Shown in pieces: positions 42,670-51,120 of a stretch of 64,000 nucleotides of DNA. Position 1 is the stretch's first letter; the number at the start of each line of letters is the position of its first letter. Below the pieces are notes generated by a model. It was given only the letters and a program-made list of their open reading frames with translations, did not search any database and was not told where the DNA came from. The stretch comes from Trebonia kvetii. Lineage in GTDB: Bacteria > Actinomycetota > Actinomycetes > Streptosporangiales > Streptosporangiaceae. The stretch spans positions 62,001-126,000 of the forward strand of contig NZ_RPFW01000004.1 of assembly GCF_007827045.1 (NCBI RefSeq), written 5' to 3'. The position numbers and the translations under genes were made by a program.

Positions 42670-43608
42670 GTGAAGATACCGAAGAGGATCGCCGCCGAGT
42701 CCGGGCGTTACTCGCTGGTCGACGGAATCCCTTTCCGGCTGCCCGTCGAATCGCACCATTCGCCCGCGCTGATGGCGGCCTTCACCATCGACGCCGCCAA
42801 GGCGGCCGCGCTGCTTCCCGGCCGCGAGGTCCACCCGCTGACGCTATGGCGGGGGAGGGGACTGCTGCTGATCACCGTCGTGGACTACACGTCGACCAAC
42901 ATCGGCAAGTACATCGAGTTCAGCATCGCCATCGCCGTCACCCACGGCTCGCGGCCCGCGCCCGCCCTCGTTCCGGTGCTCCTGCGCAAGCACCATGACG
43001 TGGGCCAGTACGTGTATGACCTGCCGGTCAGCACCGAGATATCCGTCAAGGGCGGCAAGGGCATCTGGGGGATGCCGAAGCACCAGGCGAACCTGGACTT
43101 CCGCATCGACTCCCGCACGGTCTCCAGCCAGTACGACCTCGACGGCCAGCTCGCGATGCGGATCACGATCCGCCGTCCGCGCTGGACCGGACTGCCGCTG
43201 CGCCTGTCGGCGGCGAACTTCTGCCAGTTCCGCGGCATGCTGTGGAAGTCCGTGATCTATTTCCACGGCAACATCGGCGCGAGCGTGCTGCTCCCCGGTG
43301 CCGCCAAGCTGCTGATCGGCGACAGCCCCCGCACCAGGCCGCTGAAGGAGCTCGCCATCGCCAGGCAATCGCTGTTCACCGCGTTCTTCCCGTCATCGGC
43401 GGGCGTGCTCGACGACCACGTCGAAGGCTGGTTCCTCGGCTACGGCGATCCGCCGCAGACCGAGCCCCAGGGCCTGGCGAGCGTGGTTGGCCTCGGGCTG
43501 TCCCAGGCGTGGCCGCCACCGCCGTCCTGCGACGGCCGCCAGCCGGGCCAGACTGAGGCGCCGGGTGACGCGGCCGGCGCCGCCGACCAAGAGGACGCCG
43601 CCCGGTGA
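42670..43608 (+). CDS. Acetoacetate-decarboxylase-like protein
   Basis: A 312-residue protein of the ADC (acetoacetate decarboxylase fold) family. The strand pattern and the segment STEISVKGGKGIWGMPKHQA correspond to the ADC core. The catalytic Lys of true decarboxylases cannot be confirmed by eye. Relatives have been linked to natural-product or lipid cyclisation and aldol-type chemistry. The C-terminal 40 residues (Pro/Gly/Asp-rich) look disordered. Its stop overlaps the start of the 57-residue gene by GTGA. Confidence 0.8.
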   Translation: MKIPKRIAAESGRYSLVDGIPFRLPVESHHSPALMAAFTIDAAKAAALLPGREVHPLTLWRGRGLLLITVVDYTSTNIGKYIEFSIAIAVTHGSRPAPALVPVLLRKHHDVGQYVYDLPVSTEISVKGGKGIWGMPKHQANLDFRIDSRTVSSQYDLDGQLAMRITIRRPRWTGLPLRLSAANFCQFRGMLWKSVIYFHGNIGASVLLPGAAKLLIGDSPRTRPLKELAIARQSLFTAFFPSSAGVLDDHVEGWFLGYGDPPQTEPQGLASVVGLGLSQAWPPPPSCDGRQPGQTEAPGDAAGAADQEDAAR

Positions 43609-43778
43609 GCGCCGCGGCGGTTTCCGAGCACGGCGCGTCGGCCGCCATGAGCATCGGCGTGGGGCGCGGCCTGTACGCGCGGCGCGCGCTCGCCGTGGCC
43701 GGGTTCGACTTCCTGTCCGGCCTCGGCTGTCTCGCCTACGCCCGTCAGCTCAGCGCTCGCGGTAAGCGGCCGGAGTGA
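43605..43778 (+). CDS. 57-residue protein overlapping both neighbours
   Basis: It starts with GTG at 43605 inside the ADC-like stop (GTGA) and its TGA (43776-43778) overlaps the patatin GTG, so three genes are translated in series. The product has a polar Ala/Ser start and a weakly hydrophobic middle flanked by basic residues (YARRALAVAGFDFLSGLGCL, then ARQLSARGKRPE). It may be a small membrane-associated or linker protein. I recognise no family; the double overlap is the reason to believe it is real. Confidence 0.65.
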   Translation: MSAAAVSEHGASAAMSIGVGRGLYARRALAVAGFDFLSGLGCLAYARQLSARGKRPE

Positions 43779-45274
43779 CGTCCTCGCTGCTCGCTGACGG
43801 CGACACGGACGACCCGGCGGGGGAGCGGCGGTCCCTCGTCCTGGCCGGAGGCGGGATGCGCGTCGCCTACCAGGCGGGCGTGATCGCGGCGCTGGAGCAG
43901 GCGGGACTGCGGTTCCAGCACGTCGACGGGTCCTCGGGCGGCACGATGAACCTGTCCATGCTGCTGTCCGGGCTTGACGCCGAGGAGATCTGCCAGCGCT
44001 GGCGCACGCTGCGGCAGCGTCAGTTCGGAGCCGCGCTGCCCTGGCGCGCCTACGGCTCGCTGCGCTGGCCGGCGCTCGGCAGCGCGGACGGGCTGCGCGA
44101 GCAGGTCTTTCCGCACCTCGGGATCGACCCCGCGCTGATCCGCCGTGCGGCCGGGGTCATCGGGACCTACAACGTGTGCAACTTCGCGACCAAGACCGCG
44201 GAGGTGGTGGAGCACCCGGACGTCGACATGGACCTGCTGGTCGCCGCGGTGTCCCTGCCGGTCCTGATGCCGGCCGTGGAACGCTACGGCACGCCCTACA
44301 CCGACGCCGTCTGGATCCGCGACAGCAACGTACCTGAGGCGGTGGCCAGGGGAAGCGATGACATCTGGCTGGTCTGGTGCATCGGCAACACCGCCACCTA
44401 CCACAACGGGCTGTTCCGTCAGTACGTCCACATGATCGAGATGGCCGCGAACGGTTCGCTGCTGCGCGACCTTGGCCACGTCGCCGAGCACTGGCCGAAG
44501 CGGCCGGTACGGCTGCACGTGATCAAGCCCGAGTACCCGCTGCCGCTCGACCCCGCCTACTTCACCGGCCAGATCGACGCGGCCACCCTCATCGCGCTCG
44601 GATACGCCGACGCCCGCCGCTACCTGGACAACCCGGCGCCGCTGACGGCCCCCTGGCAGCCGGGCATCACCCAGATGCGGGAGGCGCCGCCGGGCGCGGC
44701 GGCGCGGCTGGTCCTGGCCGGCTCGTTCACCCGCACAAGTCCCGCGCCCGCCGGCAGTCCGGCGCCCGCCGGGCGCGACGGCGGCGGAATGGAGCTGCAC
44801 CTGCAGCTTCAGGCGCGCGGGCAGCTGCAGGCGCGCGCCGCTGACGGCGACGGCGGGCCGCGCGAGCTGGCCGTGGCCGGGGATGTCACTGTCCCCGGCG
44901 GGCGGCCGCACACGCTGATCGAGTCCGGCACCGCGGTCATTGACCCCGGAGCGGGCCTCACGCTCCGGCTTAGCTGGCGTGACGAGGCAGGACCGCGGAC
45001 GCTGGTCGCGGTCCCCGCGATCGGTGGCCTGGCGGTGACCCTGCGCGCGGATCGCGCCAGCGCGGATGACGACGGTGCTGACGACGACGGTGCTGACGAC
45101 GACGATGCTGACTTCGGCGGGGCGGTGCTCGGCACGGGCACCATCCCCGTCACCTGGCGGCAGCTGGCCAGGACGCTCGCCAGCGTGCACGCCACCGACG
45201 CCGGCTCGGCCGCGCAGGCCGTGCGGCACACGGCGGACCTGGCCATGGCGCTGCTGCGGGCAGCCGGGCGGTAG
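43775..45274 (+). CDS. Patatin-like phospholipase
   Basis: A 499-residue protein. The patatin part (about 15-330) has the oxyanion loop GGGMRVAYQAGV and the nucleophile in DGSSGG. The usual DGG/DGA catalytic motif is not exact; the Asp in YTDAVWIRDSNVPE is the best candidate. A C-terminal beta-rich domain (about 300-460) resembles the GMC partner-type lipid-binding region and contains a DDDGA repeat (about residues 431-446). It likely releases fatty acids from a lipid handled by the next enzymes. It starts by GTGA overlap. Confidence 0.85.
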   Translation: MTSSLLADGDTDDPAGERRSLVLAGGGMRVAYQAGVIAALEQAGLRFQHVDGSSGGTMNLSMLLSGLDAEEICQRWRTLRQRQFGAALPWRAYGSLRWPALGSADGLREQVFPHLGIDPALIRRAAGVIGTYNVCNFATKTAEVVEHPDVDMDLLVAAVSLPVLMPAVERYGTPYTDAVWIRDSNVPEAVARGSDDIWLVWCIGNTATYHNGLFRQYVHMIEMAANGSLLRDLGHVAEHWPKRPVRLHVIKPEYPLPLDPAYFTGQIDAATLIALGYADARRYLDNPAPLTAPWQPGITQMREAPPGAAARLVLAGSFTRTSPAPAGSPAPAGRDGGGMELHLQLQARGQLQARAADGDGGPRELAVAGDVTVPGGRPHTLIESGTAVIDPGAGLTLRLSWRDEAGPRTLVAVPAIGGLAVTLRADRASADDDGADDDGADDDDADFGGAVLGTGTIPVTWRQLARTLASVHATDAGSAAQAVRHTADLAMALLRAAGR

Positions 45275-45282
45275 GGGAACTG

Positions 45283-46950
45283 GTGGAAGAGCACTTTGAC
45301 GTGGTGGTGGTCGGCTCGGGCTTCGGCGCGTCGGCGGCGGCCTGCCGGCTCGCCCAGGCCGGCCGGTCCGTGCTGATACTCGAGCGCGGCAGGAGTTACC
45401 CGCCGGGCTCGTTCCCGCGCAGCCCGCGCGGGGTGGCCGCGAACCTATGGGCGCCATCGTCCGGCCTGTACGGGATGTTCGACATCTGGGCATTCCGCGG
45501 GATCGAGTCCGTGGTGAGCAGCGGACTTGGCGGCGGCTCGCTGATCTACGCCAACGTCATGCTCCGCAAGGACCCGGCCTGGTTCGTCGAGGACGCGCCC
45601 GACCAGCCGCCCCGGCCGTGGCCGGTCAGCTACGCCGACCTCGAGCCGTACTACGAGGCCGCCGAGGCCATGATGGGCGTGCAGCGCTACCCCTTCGACG
45701 CGGCACCCTATTCGGCCACGCCCAAGACCCGGGCGATGCACCAGGCAGCGCAAACGCTCGGCCTGGACTGGCGGCTGCCGCCGCTCGCGGTCAGTTTCGC
45801 GAGTCCCGGCCAGCCCCCGGTCCCCGGGCAGCCGCTCACCGAGGAGCACCAGAACCTCCACGGCAAGCCGCGCGTCACCTGCCGGCTGTGCGGGGAGTGC
45901 GACATCGGCTGCAACGACGGCGCGAAGAACACCCTCGACTACACCTACCTGTCCCGGGCAGCCGATGCCGGGGCGATGATCAGGCCACTGTGCGAGGTGC
46001 GGCGGATCGACAGGCGAGACGCCGCGGGCGGCTACCGGGTCGGCTACACGCAGCGGGACGCGGAACACCCCGACATGGCACGCGCTGTCACGGTCACCGG
46101 CGACCGGCTGGTCATCGGCGCGGGCACGTACGGTTCCACGTTCCTGCTGCTGCGCAACCGGGCGGCCTTCCCCGGCCTCGGCCCCGCACTCGGCACGCGG
46201 TTCTCCGGCAATGGCGACCTGCTGACGTTCCTGCGGCACAGCCGGCGCATGGCGCGGCACGAGTTGGTGGCGCGCGACCTGGACCCGGAGTTCGGTCCCG
46301 TCATCACCAGCGCCATCCGCATGCCGGACACCCTCGACGGCGACGGTCCCGCCGGGCGCGGCTTCTACATCGAGGACGGCGGCAACCCGTCCTTCCTCGA
46401 CTGGATTCTGCAGACGGCGGACGCGCCGAGCATGGCCGCCCGCCTTGGCCGGTTCGCTGTCCGGCGCGTCTGGTCTCACCTGAAAGGCAATCCCAGGTCC
46501 AGCATCGGCGACGACGTCTCCGGGCTGTTCGGCGGCGGTGCGGCATCGGCGGCCACGATGCCGGTCCTCGCCATGGGCCGTGACATCCCCAACGGGACAT
46601 TCAGCCTGCGGAACGGAAGTCTCGAACTTGACTGGTCCACCAGTGCCTCGTCCGCCTACTTCGACCGGGTCGAGGCGACGCTGCGGCAGCTGGCCGAGGC
46701 GCTTGAGGCCGGCCTGGCCAACACGCCGCTGTGGCTGTTCAAGCGCGTCATCACCGTGCACCCGCTTGGCGGTGTGCCCATGGGCGCCGATCCAGGCACG
46801 GGCGTGGTCGACGGGTGGGGCGAGTCGTTCGCCTACCCGGGATTGCACGTCGTGGACGGATCGGTTATGCCGGGTCCAGTGGGCGCTAACCCGTCCCTCA
46901 CCATCGCCGCGTTCGCCGAGCGGGCGGCCGCGCACATCATCGGGGAATGA
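45283..46950 (+). CDS. GMC oxidoreductase, cholesterol-oxidase-like
   Basis: A 555-residue flavoprotein. FAD motif VVVGSGFGASAAACRLA is at the N-terminus; GLGGGSLIYANVMLR follows, and the C-terminal HPLGGVPMGADP and VGANPSLTIAAFAERAA complete the GMC fold. The insert CRLCGECDIGCNDGAKN holds a ferredoxin-like Cys set, typical of the cholesterol-oxidase-like branch. It has no signal peptide. It probably oxidises a sterol-like or long-chain alcohol. It starts with GTG 8 bases after the patatin stop. Confidence 0.9.
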   Translation: MEEHFDVVVVGSGFGASAAACRLAQAGRSVLILERGRSYPPGSFPRSPRGVAANLWAPSSGLYGMFDIWAFRGIESVVSSGLGGGSLIYANVMLRKDPAWFVEDAPDQPPRPWPVSYADLEPYYEAAEAMMGVQRYPFDAAPYSATPKTRAMHQAAQTLGLDWRLPPLAVSFASPGQPPVPGQPLTEEHQNLHGKPRVTCRLCGECDIGCNDGAKNTLDYTYLSRAADAGAMIRPLCEVRRIDRRDAAGGYRVGYTQRDAEHPDMARAVTVTGDRLVIGAGTYGSTFLLLRNRAAFPGLGPALGTRFSGNGDLLTFLRHSRRMARHELVARDLDPEFGPVITSAIRMPDTLDGDGPAGRGFYIEDGGNPSFLDWILQTADAPSMAARLGRFAVRRVWSHLKGNPRSSIGDDVSGLFGGGAASAATMPVLAMGRDIPNGTFSLRNGSLELDWSTSASSAYFDRVEATLRQLAEALEAGLANTPLWLFKRVITVHPLGGVPMGADPGTGVVDGWGESFAYPGLHVVDGSVMPGPVGANPSLTIAAFAERAAAHIIGE

Positions 46951-46956
46951 CCGCCC

Positions 46957-47613
46957 ATGACCTACTCGCTTCAGTTCACCGAACGGATGACCGGCGCCTT
47001 CTCCTTCGGTGAGGCGGATTACCAGGCCGGCTACCGGGCAGGCAGGCGCGCCGGCAACCGCCTGCTCTTCCGGCTCACGATCGCCGCCGACGACGTGGAC
47101 TCCTTCCTCGCCGACCCGCGGCACCCGGCCACCGCCAGCGGCTACGTGGACTGCGACCCGCTTGGCGGCCGTTTCCCCGTCGAGCGGGGCGCGTTCGACC
47201 TGTTCACCGACGCGGGCCCGGCGACCAGGCACATGCTCTACCGGCTGTACTTCGCCGACGCCACCGGCAGGCCGCTCACCCTGGCCGGGTACAAGGACGT
47301 CAAGCCGGGACCGCTGACCGCGGTCTGGTCGGAGACGTCCACCCTCTACGTCCGGATACTGAACGGGCACGTCCCGGTCGAAGACGGCGGGGAGAACCCG
47401 ACCGAGGGCCTGGTGGGCTCGGGGATCTTGCGCATCCCCCCGCCCGACTTCGCCTGGCAGCTGACGACCTTTCGGGTGCACGGGCCGACCCTGGCGGGCA
47501 AGATCGCGGCGCTCGACTCGTTCGGCCAGCTGTTCCTGAGCGAGCTGTGGCAGGTCTTCGGCCCGGTGCGGCGGCTGGCGCGCAAGGCCATCGGGAACGG
47601 CGCGCCCGCATGA
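46957..47613 (+). CDS. GMC-partner protein (cholesterol-oxidase-associated domain)
   Basis: A 218-residue protein with no membrane segment: YSLQFTERMTGAFSFGEADY, GYVDCDPLGGRFPVERGAFD, then RHMLYRLYFADATGRPLTLAGYK. By recollection this kind of domain is joined to GMC oxidoreductase and hydrolase domains in longer proteins of other bacteria, so it probably forms a complex with the preceding enzyme or presents its lipid substrate. It lies 6 bases after the GMC stop and overlaps the next gene (ATGA). Confidence 0.7.
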   Translation: MTYSLQFTERMTGAFSFGEADYQAGYRAGRRAGNRLLFRLTIAADDVDSFLADPRHPATASGYVDCDPLGGRFPVERGAFDLFTDAGPATRHMLYRLYFADATGRPLTLAGYKDVKPGPLTAVWSETSTLYVRILNGHVPVEDGGENPTEGLVGSGILRIPPPDFAWQLTTFRVHGPTLAGKIAALDSFGQLFLSELWQVFGPVRRLARKAIGNGAPA

Positions 47614-49076
47614 CAGACATCCGCTACGTGGTCCTGTCTGACCTGCATTTCGGCGCGGAGAACAGCGTGCTCACCGCGCTCAGCGAACGGCCGTCGACAC
47701 CCGGCGTCACCGGCTTCTCGGCCGACCCGCAGCGGCCGAGCCCGCTGCTCACCGGGCTGATCGACGGGCTGCGCGCGCTCACCCGCGGCCAGGACAGGCC
47801 GCCGACGCTCATCCTGGCCGGCGACATCCTCGACCTTGCCCTGTCGCGCGACGAAGTGTGCGCCATGGTTTTCCGTCTCTTCGCGCACCTGTCGTTCGGC
47901 GGCGGCCAGCCCGCGTTCGATCCGCACGTGCACTACATCCCGGGCAACCACGACCATCACGAGTGGGAGATCACCAGGGAGGCTCAGTACGTGACCTACG
48001 TCTGCGGCCAGCCCGCCGACGCCCAGCTGGTCGCCCCCTGGCACACCACAAAGCTGGAGTACGTCGAGGAACGGCCCGCCGCCAGCTCTGCCCTGCTCAC
48101 TGGGCTCGCCAGAAGCCAGGCGGGCGGCAGCGGGGCCGAGGTCGAGGTGTCGTACCCGAACCTCGCGCTGCGGACCCCGGACGGGCGCCGCTGCCTCATC
48201 GTCAGCCACGGGCATTTCACCGAGTCCATCTACTCGATGATGTCCGGGCTGCGCGACATCCTCTATCCGGGGCAGCGGCAGACGCTCCCCGGCGACATCG
48301 ACCGCCTCGAGGAGGAGAACTTCGCCTGGATCGACTTCCTGTGGTCCACCCTCGGCCGCTCCGGTCAGGTGGGCACGGACATGGGGCTGATCTACGCGGA
48401 CCTGACAAGTCCGGGTGACCTCGCCGATCTGGTCGGCAACCTGACCGGCGCGCTAGTCGCCAGGGGCAAGGGCCCGCGCTGGCGGCGCCGGCCGGAGCAG
48501 TGGGCGCTGAACGCGATCATCGGGCACGTCGTGACCCGGGTGGCCACGACCGAACGCGGCACGCCCTCGGTCGCTCTCAGCGCCGCGGGCCAGACGGGGC
48601 TCATGAACTACCTGGAAGGACCGGTCCGCGGGCAGCTGCGGCAGGAGTGGGGATACGTACCGGAAGAGGTCACGTTCGTGTACGGGCACACCCACAAGCC
48701 GTTCGTCGACCGACGGTCCGTGCCCGGCTTCCCCGGCCCGGTCAGCGTCGCCAACACCGGGGGCTGGGTGGTGGACACGGCTGTTCCCGCACCGATCCAG
48801 GCGGGCGTGGCGGTGCTGGTCAGCGAGAACCTGGACACCGCGTCGCTGCAGTTCTACCGGCAAGACGCCGGATCGAACCCAGTCCCCGTCCAGCTGCTGC
48901 CGCCGTCGGCCGGCGCGCAGCCGTCCGCCTGGCACGCCGAGCTGGCGGCCCGCATCGACCCGGCGGCACCGCCGTGGACGGCAGTGGCGGAGTCCGCGGC
49001 GGACCTAGTCGCCCAGCGCCACCGCCTCCAGGCGGCCACCGTAGCGCTCCGCGCCGCCATGCGGTCCTCCCGCTGA
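47610..49076 (+). CDS. Metallophosphoesterase
   Basis: A 488-residue calcineurin-like phosphoesterase. The metal motifs are all present: SDLHFG, GDILDL, GNHDHHEW, VSHGHFTE and GHTHKPF. The insert between GNHD and GHTH is unusually long (over 200 residues). The C-terminus has a helical tail. ATG 47610 overlaps the preceding stop as ATGA. It is the last gene of the operon; a phosphate ester in the same lipid pathway is a possible substrate. Confidence 0.88.
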   Translation: MTDIRYVVLSDLHFGAENSVLTALSERPSTPGVTGFSADPQRPSPLLTGLIDGLRALTRGQDRPPTLILAGDILDLALSRDEVCAMVFRLFAHLSFGGGQPAFDPHVHYIPGNHDHHEWEITREAQYVTYVCGQPADAQLVAPWHTTKLEYVEERPAASSALLTGLARSQAGGSGAEVEVSYPNLALRTPDGRRCLIVSHGHFTESIYSMMSGLRDILYPGQRQTLPGDIDRLEEENFAWIDFLWSTLGRSGQVGTDMGLIYADLTSPGDLADLVGNLTGALVARGKGPRWRRRPEQWALNAIIGHVVTRVATTERGTPSVALSAAGQTGLMNYLEGPVRGQLRQEWGYVPEEVTFVYGHTHKPFVDRRSVPGFPGPVSVANTGGWVVDTAVPAPIQAGVAVLVSENLDTASLQFYRQDAGSNPVPVQLLPPSAGAQPSAWHAELAARIDPAAPPWTAVAESAADLVAQRHRLQAATVALRAAMRSSR

Positions 49077-49106
49077 CTTCGCAGGACGCCGGCCGGGCCA
49101 CGATCG

Positions 49107-49142
49107 TGGAAACATTTCTCCTGATGGAAACAACCGGGAGCG
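49107..49142 (+). repeat. Direct repeat TGGAAACA upstream of sigma factor gene
   Basis: TGGAAACA occurs at 49107-49114 and 49135-49142, 28 bases apart, in the 86-base gap before the sigma gene. The second copy could be an ECF-type -35 for autoregulation, but a matching -10 is not clear. Confidence 0.35.
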
Positions 49143-49162
49143 TTTGGCGGCATCTCTGACTC

Positions 49163-49732
49163 GTGGACCACTTGGACCCAGACGCGTCGCCGCGGCCCGG
49201 CCCGCGGCCCCCGGCCGATCTGCGGCCGCGGGCCGACACAGGCGTGACCGCACTGTACGCGGAGCACGCCGTCGGCCTGATCAGGCTGGGTTTCGTCATG
49301 CTCGGCGACCGCGGCGCGGCCGAGGACGTCGTCCAGGACGCGTTCTTCGGCCTGTACAGAAACTGGGACCGGCTCAACGACCCGGCCAACGCGCTGAACT
49401 ACGTCAGGTCCAGCGTGCTCAATGGCTGCCGCGCAGCGCTGCGCACCCAGGCACGCAGGGACCGCAGGCACCGCTCGGCGGCGACCGGCGACGACTGGCT
49501 GCCGTTCGACTCCGCCGAGGCCGCCGTCCTGCTGTCCGAGGAGCACCGCGAGGTCCTCGCCGCCGTGCGCAAGCTCGCATCCCGGCAGCGCGAAGCGGTG
49601 ATGCTGCGGTACTACCTCGGCCTTAGCCCGGACGAGACTGCCCGTGTCATGGGAATCAGCACCGGCACCGTGAAGTCCTCCGTCTCCCGCGCCGTCGCCG
49701 CGCTCGGCCGCGCCCTCAAGGAGGAATCGTGA
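49163..49732 (+). CDS. SigE-family ECF sigma factor
   Basis: A 189-residue sigma factor. Region 2 has AVGLIRLGFVMLGDRGAAED, with VVQDAFFGLYRNWDRL. Region 4 has REAVMLRYYLGLSPDETARV and GTVKSSVSRAVAAL. The layout is that of the actinobacterial SigE (sigma-70 SigE) group. Starting with GTG, it has about 20 disordered N-terminal residues. Its stop overlaps the next start as GTGA, as for sigma/anti-sigma pairs. Confidence 0.92.
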   Translation: MDHLDPDASPRPGPRPPADLRPRADTGVTALYAEHAVGLIRLGFVMLGDRGAAEDVVQDAFFGLYRNWDRLNDPANALNYVRSSVLNGCRAALRTQARRDRRHRSAATGDDWLPFDSAEAAVLLSEEHREVLAAVRKLASRQREAVMLRYYLGLSPDETARVMGISTGTVKSSVSRAVAALGRALKEES

Positions 49733-51108
49733 GCTCAGTCGAGGATCGCGTCCACGCGGCCATGTCGGCGGCCGCGGACCTGGCCGCCAGGGAAATCCCC
49801 GCCGCGCCGCCGCTGCGCCTGCCGCCCGAGCCGGCGCGAGGCGCCCGCCGCGCTCGCCCGCCACGCCGCTGGATCCGCTGGACGGTGCCGCTCACCGCCG
49901 CCGCGGCAGTCATCGCGCTCGCCGTATCCCTGGCACTCATCAAGGACATCCAGAACGGCAGCATGGTTCCACCGAACCCGACCACTTCGACGGGCCCGGG
50001 TGGCATACCCCGCTACTACGTGGCACTCAGCCATTTCGCCGGGCACGGTGACAACACTCGGAACGGCATCGTGGTGGGGGACTCGCTGACCGGCAAGGCG
50101 CTGACGACGATCGCGCCACCCGCCCGCACGACCTTCGAAAGCGTGACAGGGGCCGCCGACGACCGTACCTTCGCCGTGTTTGGCGTGACGTCCTCAACCG
50201 GCTCGTTCGCCCCGTCGTCCAAGGCAGCGATGACCGGCCGGTGGTACAAGGTGCTTATCGCTCCGGGCACCGCCCACCCGGCTCGCCTGACCCCTCTTCC
50301 GCTCAAGCCGTTCACGGGGCCCTACTTCCACGCGAGCGATGCCTTGGTCGAGCCGGACGACGCCTTCGCCATCGCGTTGTCCGGGTCCGGCCGGGAATTC
50401 GCCGCAGCCGTATCAGTCGCTCCGCACGGGCTGGCGGTGAAGGTCTTCTCTACCTCCACCGGCCGGCTGCTGCACGACTGGACGACGCACGACCAGGCGG
50501 TCGCCAGGTTGCCGTCCTTGGCGTGGATCGACGGAGACGAGAAGCTGGCCCTGCTGAGCCTCGGTATCGACGCGCAGCGGAATTCGACCTCCTCGTCCAC
50601 GGGCGTCACCGTGCGCGAGTGGCCCGTCGCCGGACCGGCCAGCGGCGACCTGGTGGCCGTCAGCAAGGTCGTCTGGGACCTGCCGATCGCGCAAACGCAG
50701 ACCCGGCTGACCCTGCTTGAGTCATGCGTCCGGCCGGTGATGGGCGGTCCCGTTCGGCTCAGCGCCGACGCCAAGACGTTCAGCTGCGCGACCGGCACCG
50801 TCGGGCCGACCGGCGACACCGTCAAGTTCTTCACCTACCGGCTCGCGGCAAGCACCACGGCAACCACGAAGAGCGGGCCCGGCTATCAGGCGACGCTCCC
50901 CAAAGCACAGGGCATCTACATTCCCGAGGTGCTGTGGCAGGGCGCTTCCAGCGGCCCGCTGATCGGCGGAGTGATCCCCTACGCCCTCAGTCCCGCGGCC
51001 ACTGCCAGCGGCCCGCGCATCGGCGTGATCAGCCACGGGACGTTCACGCCGCTGCGCTTTCCGCCGGGCCTGAATCTCAGTGCCGACACCAACAGCATCG
51101 CCTGGTAG
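49729..51108 (+). CDS. Probable anti-sigma-type single-pass membrane protein
   Basis: A 459-residue protein. A short cytosolic part (about 1-47, with basic ARGARRARPPRRW), one membrane segment at about 49-70 (TVPLTAAAAVIALAVSLALI), and a large outer domain of about 380 residues with repeated strands like a beta-propeller. Translation is coupled to the sigma gene. The cytosolic part is short and shows no zinc anti-sigma (ZAS) HxxxCxxC motif, so direct sigma binding is inferred from operon position. The outer part may sense an envelope signal. Confidence 0.78.
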   Translation: MSSVEDRVHAAMSAAADLAAREIPAAPPLRLPPEPARGARRARPPRRWIRWTVPLTAAAAVIALAVSLALIKDIQNGSMVPPNPTTSTGPGGIPRYYVALSHFAGHGDNTRNGIVVGDSLTGKALTTIAPPARTTFESVTGAADDRTFAVFGVTSSTGSFAPSSKAAMTGRWYKVLIAPGTAHPARLTPLPLKPFTGPYFHASDALVEPDDAFAIALSGSGREFAAAVSVAPHGLAVKVFSTSTGRLLHDWTTHDQAVARLPSLAWIDGDEKLALLSLGIDAQRNSTSSSTGVTVREWPVAGPASGDLVAVSKVVWDLPIAQTQTRLTLLESCVRPVMGGPVRLSADAKTFSCATGTVGPTGDTVKFFTYRLAASTTATTKSGPGYQATLPKAQGIYIPEVLWQGASSGPLIGGVIPYALSPAATASGPRIGVISHGTFTPLRFPPGLNLSADTNSIAW

Positions 51109-51120
51109 TGCCGCGCCGGC

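Noticed and set aside
45067-45112. GACGACGGTGCT repeat in the patatin gene as a possible mobile or CRISPR-like repeat.
   Set aside because: It is in frame, encodes an Asp-rich linker and lacks spacers or flanking repeats; it is a simple coding repeat.
43775-45274. Possibility that the patatin protein is catalytically dead because DGG/DGA is not exact.
   Set aside because: The nucleophile and oxyanion motifs are intact and a suitable Asp is nearby; loss of activity cannot be claimed from this alone.
45445-47481. A 678-codon minus-strand frame opposite the GMC oxidoreductase.
   Set aside because: The GMC motifs on the plus strand are unmistakable, and this frame results from codon bias.
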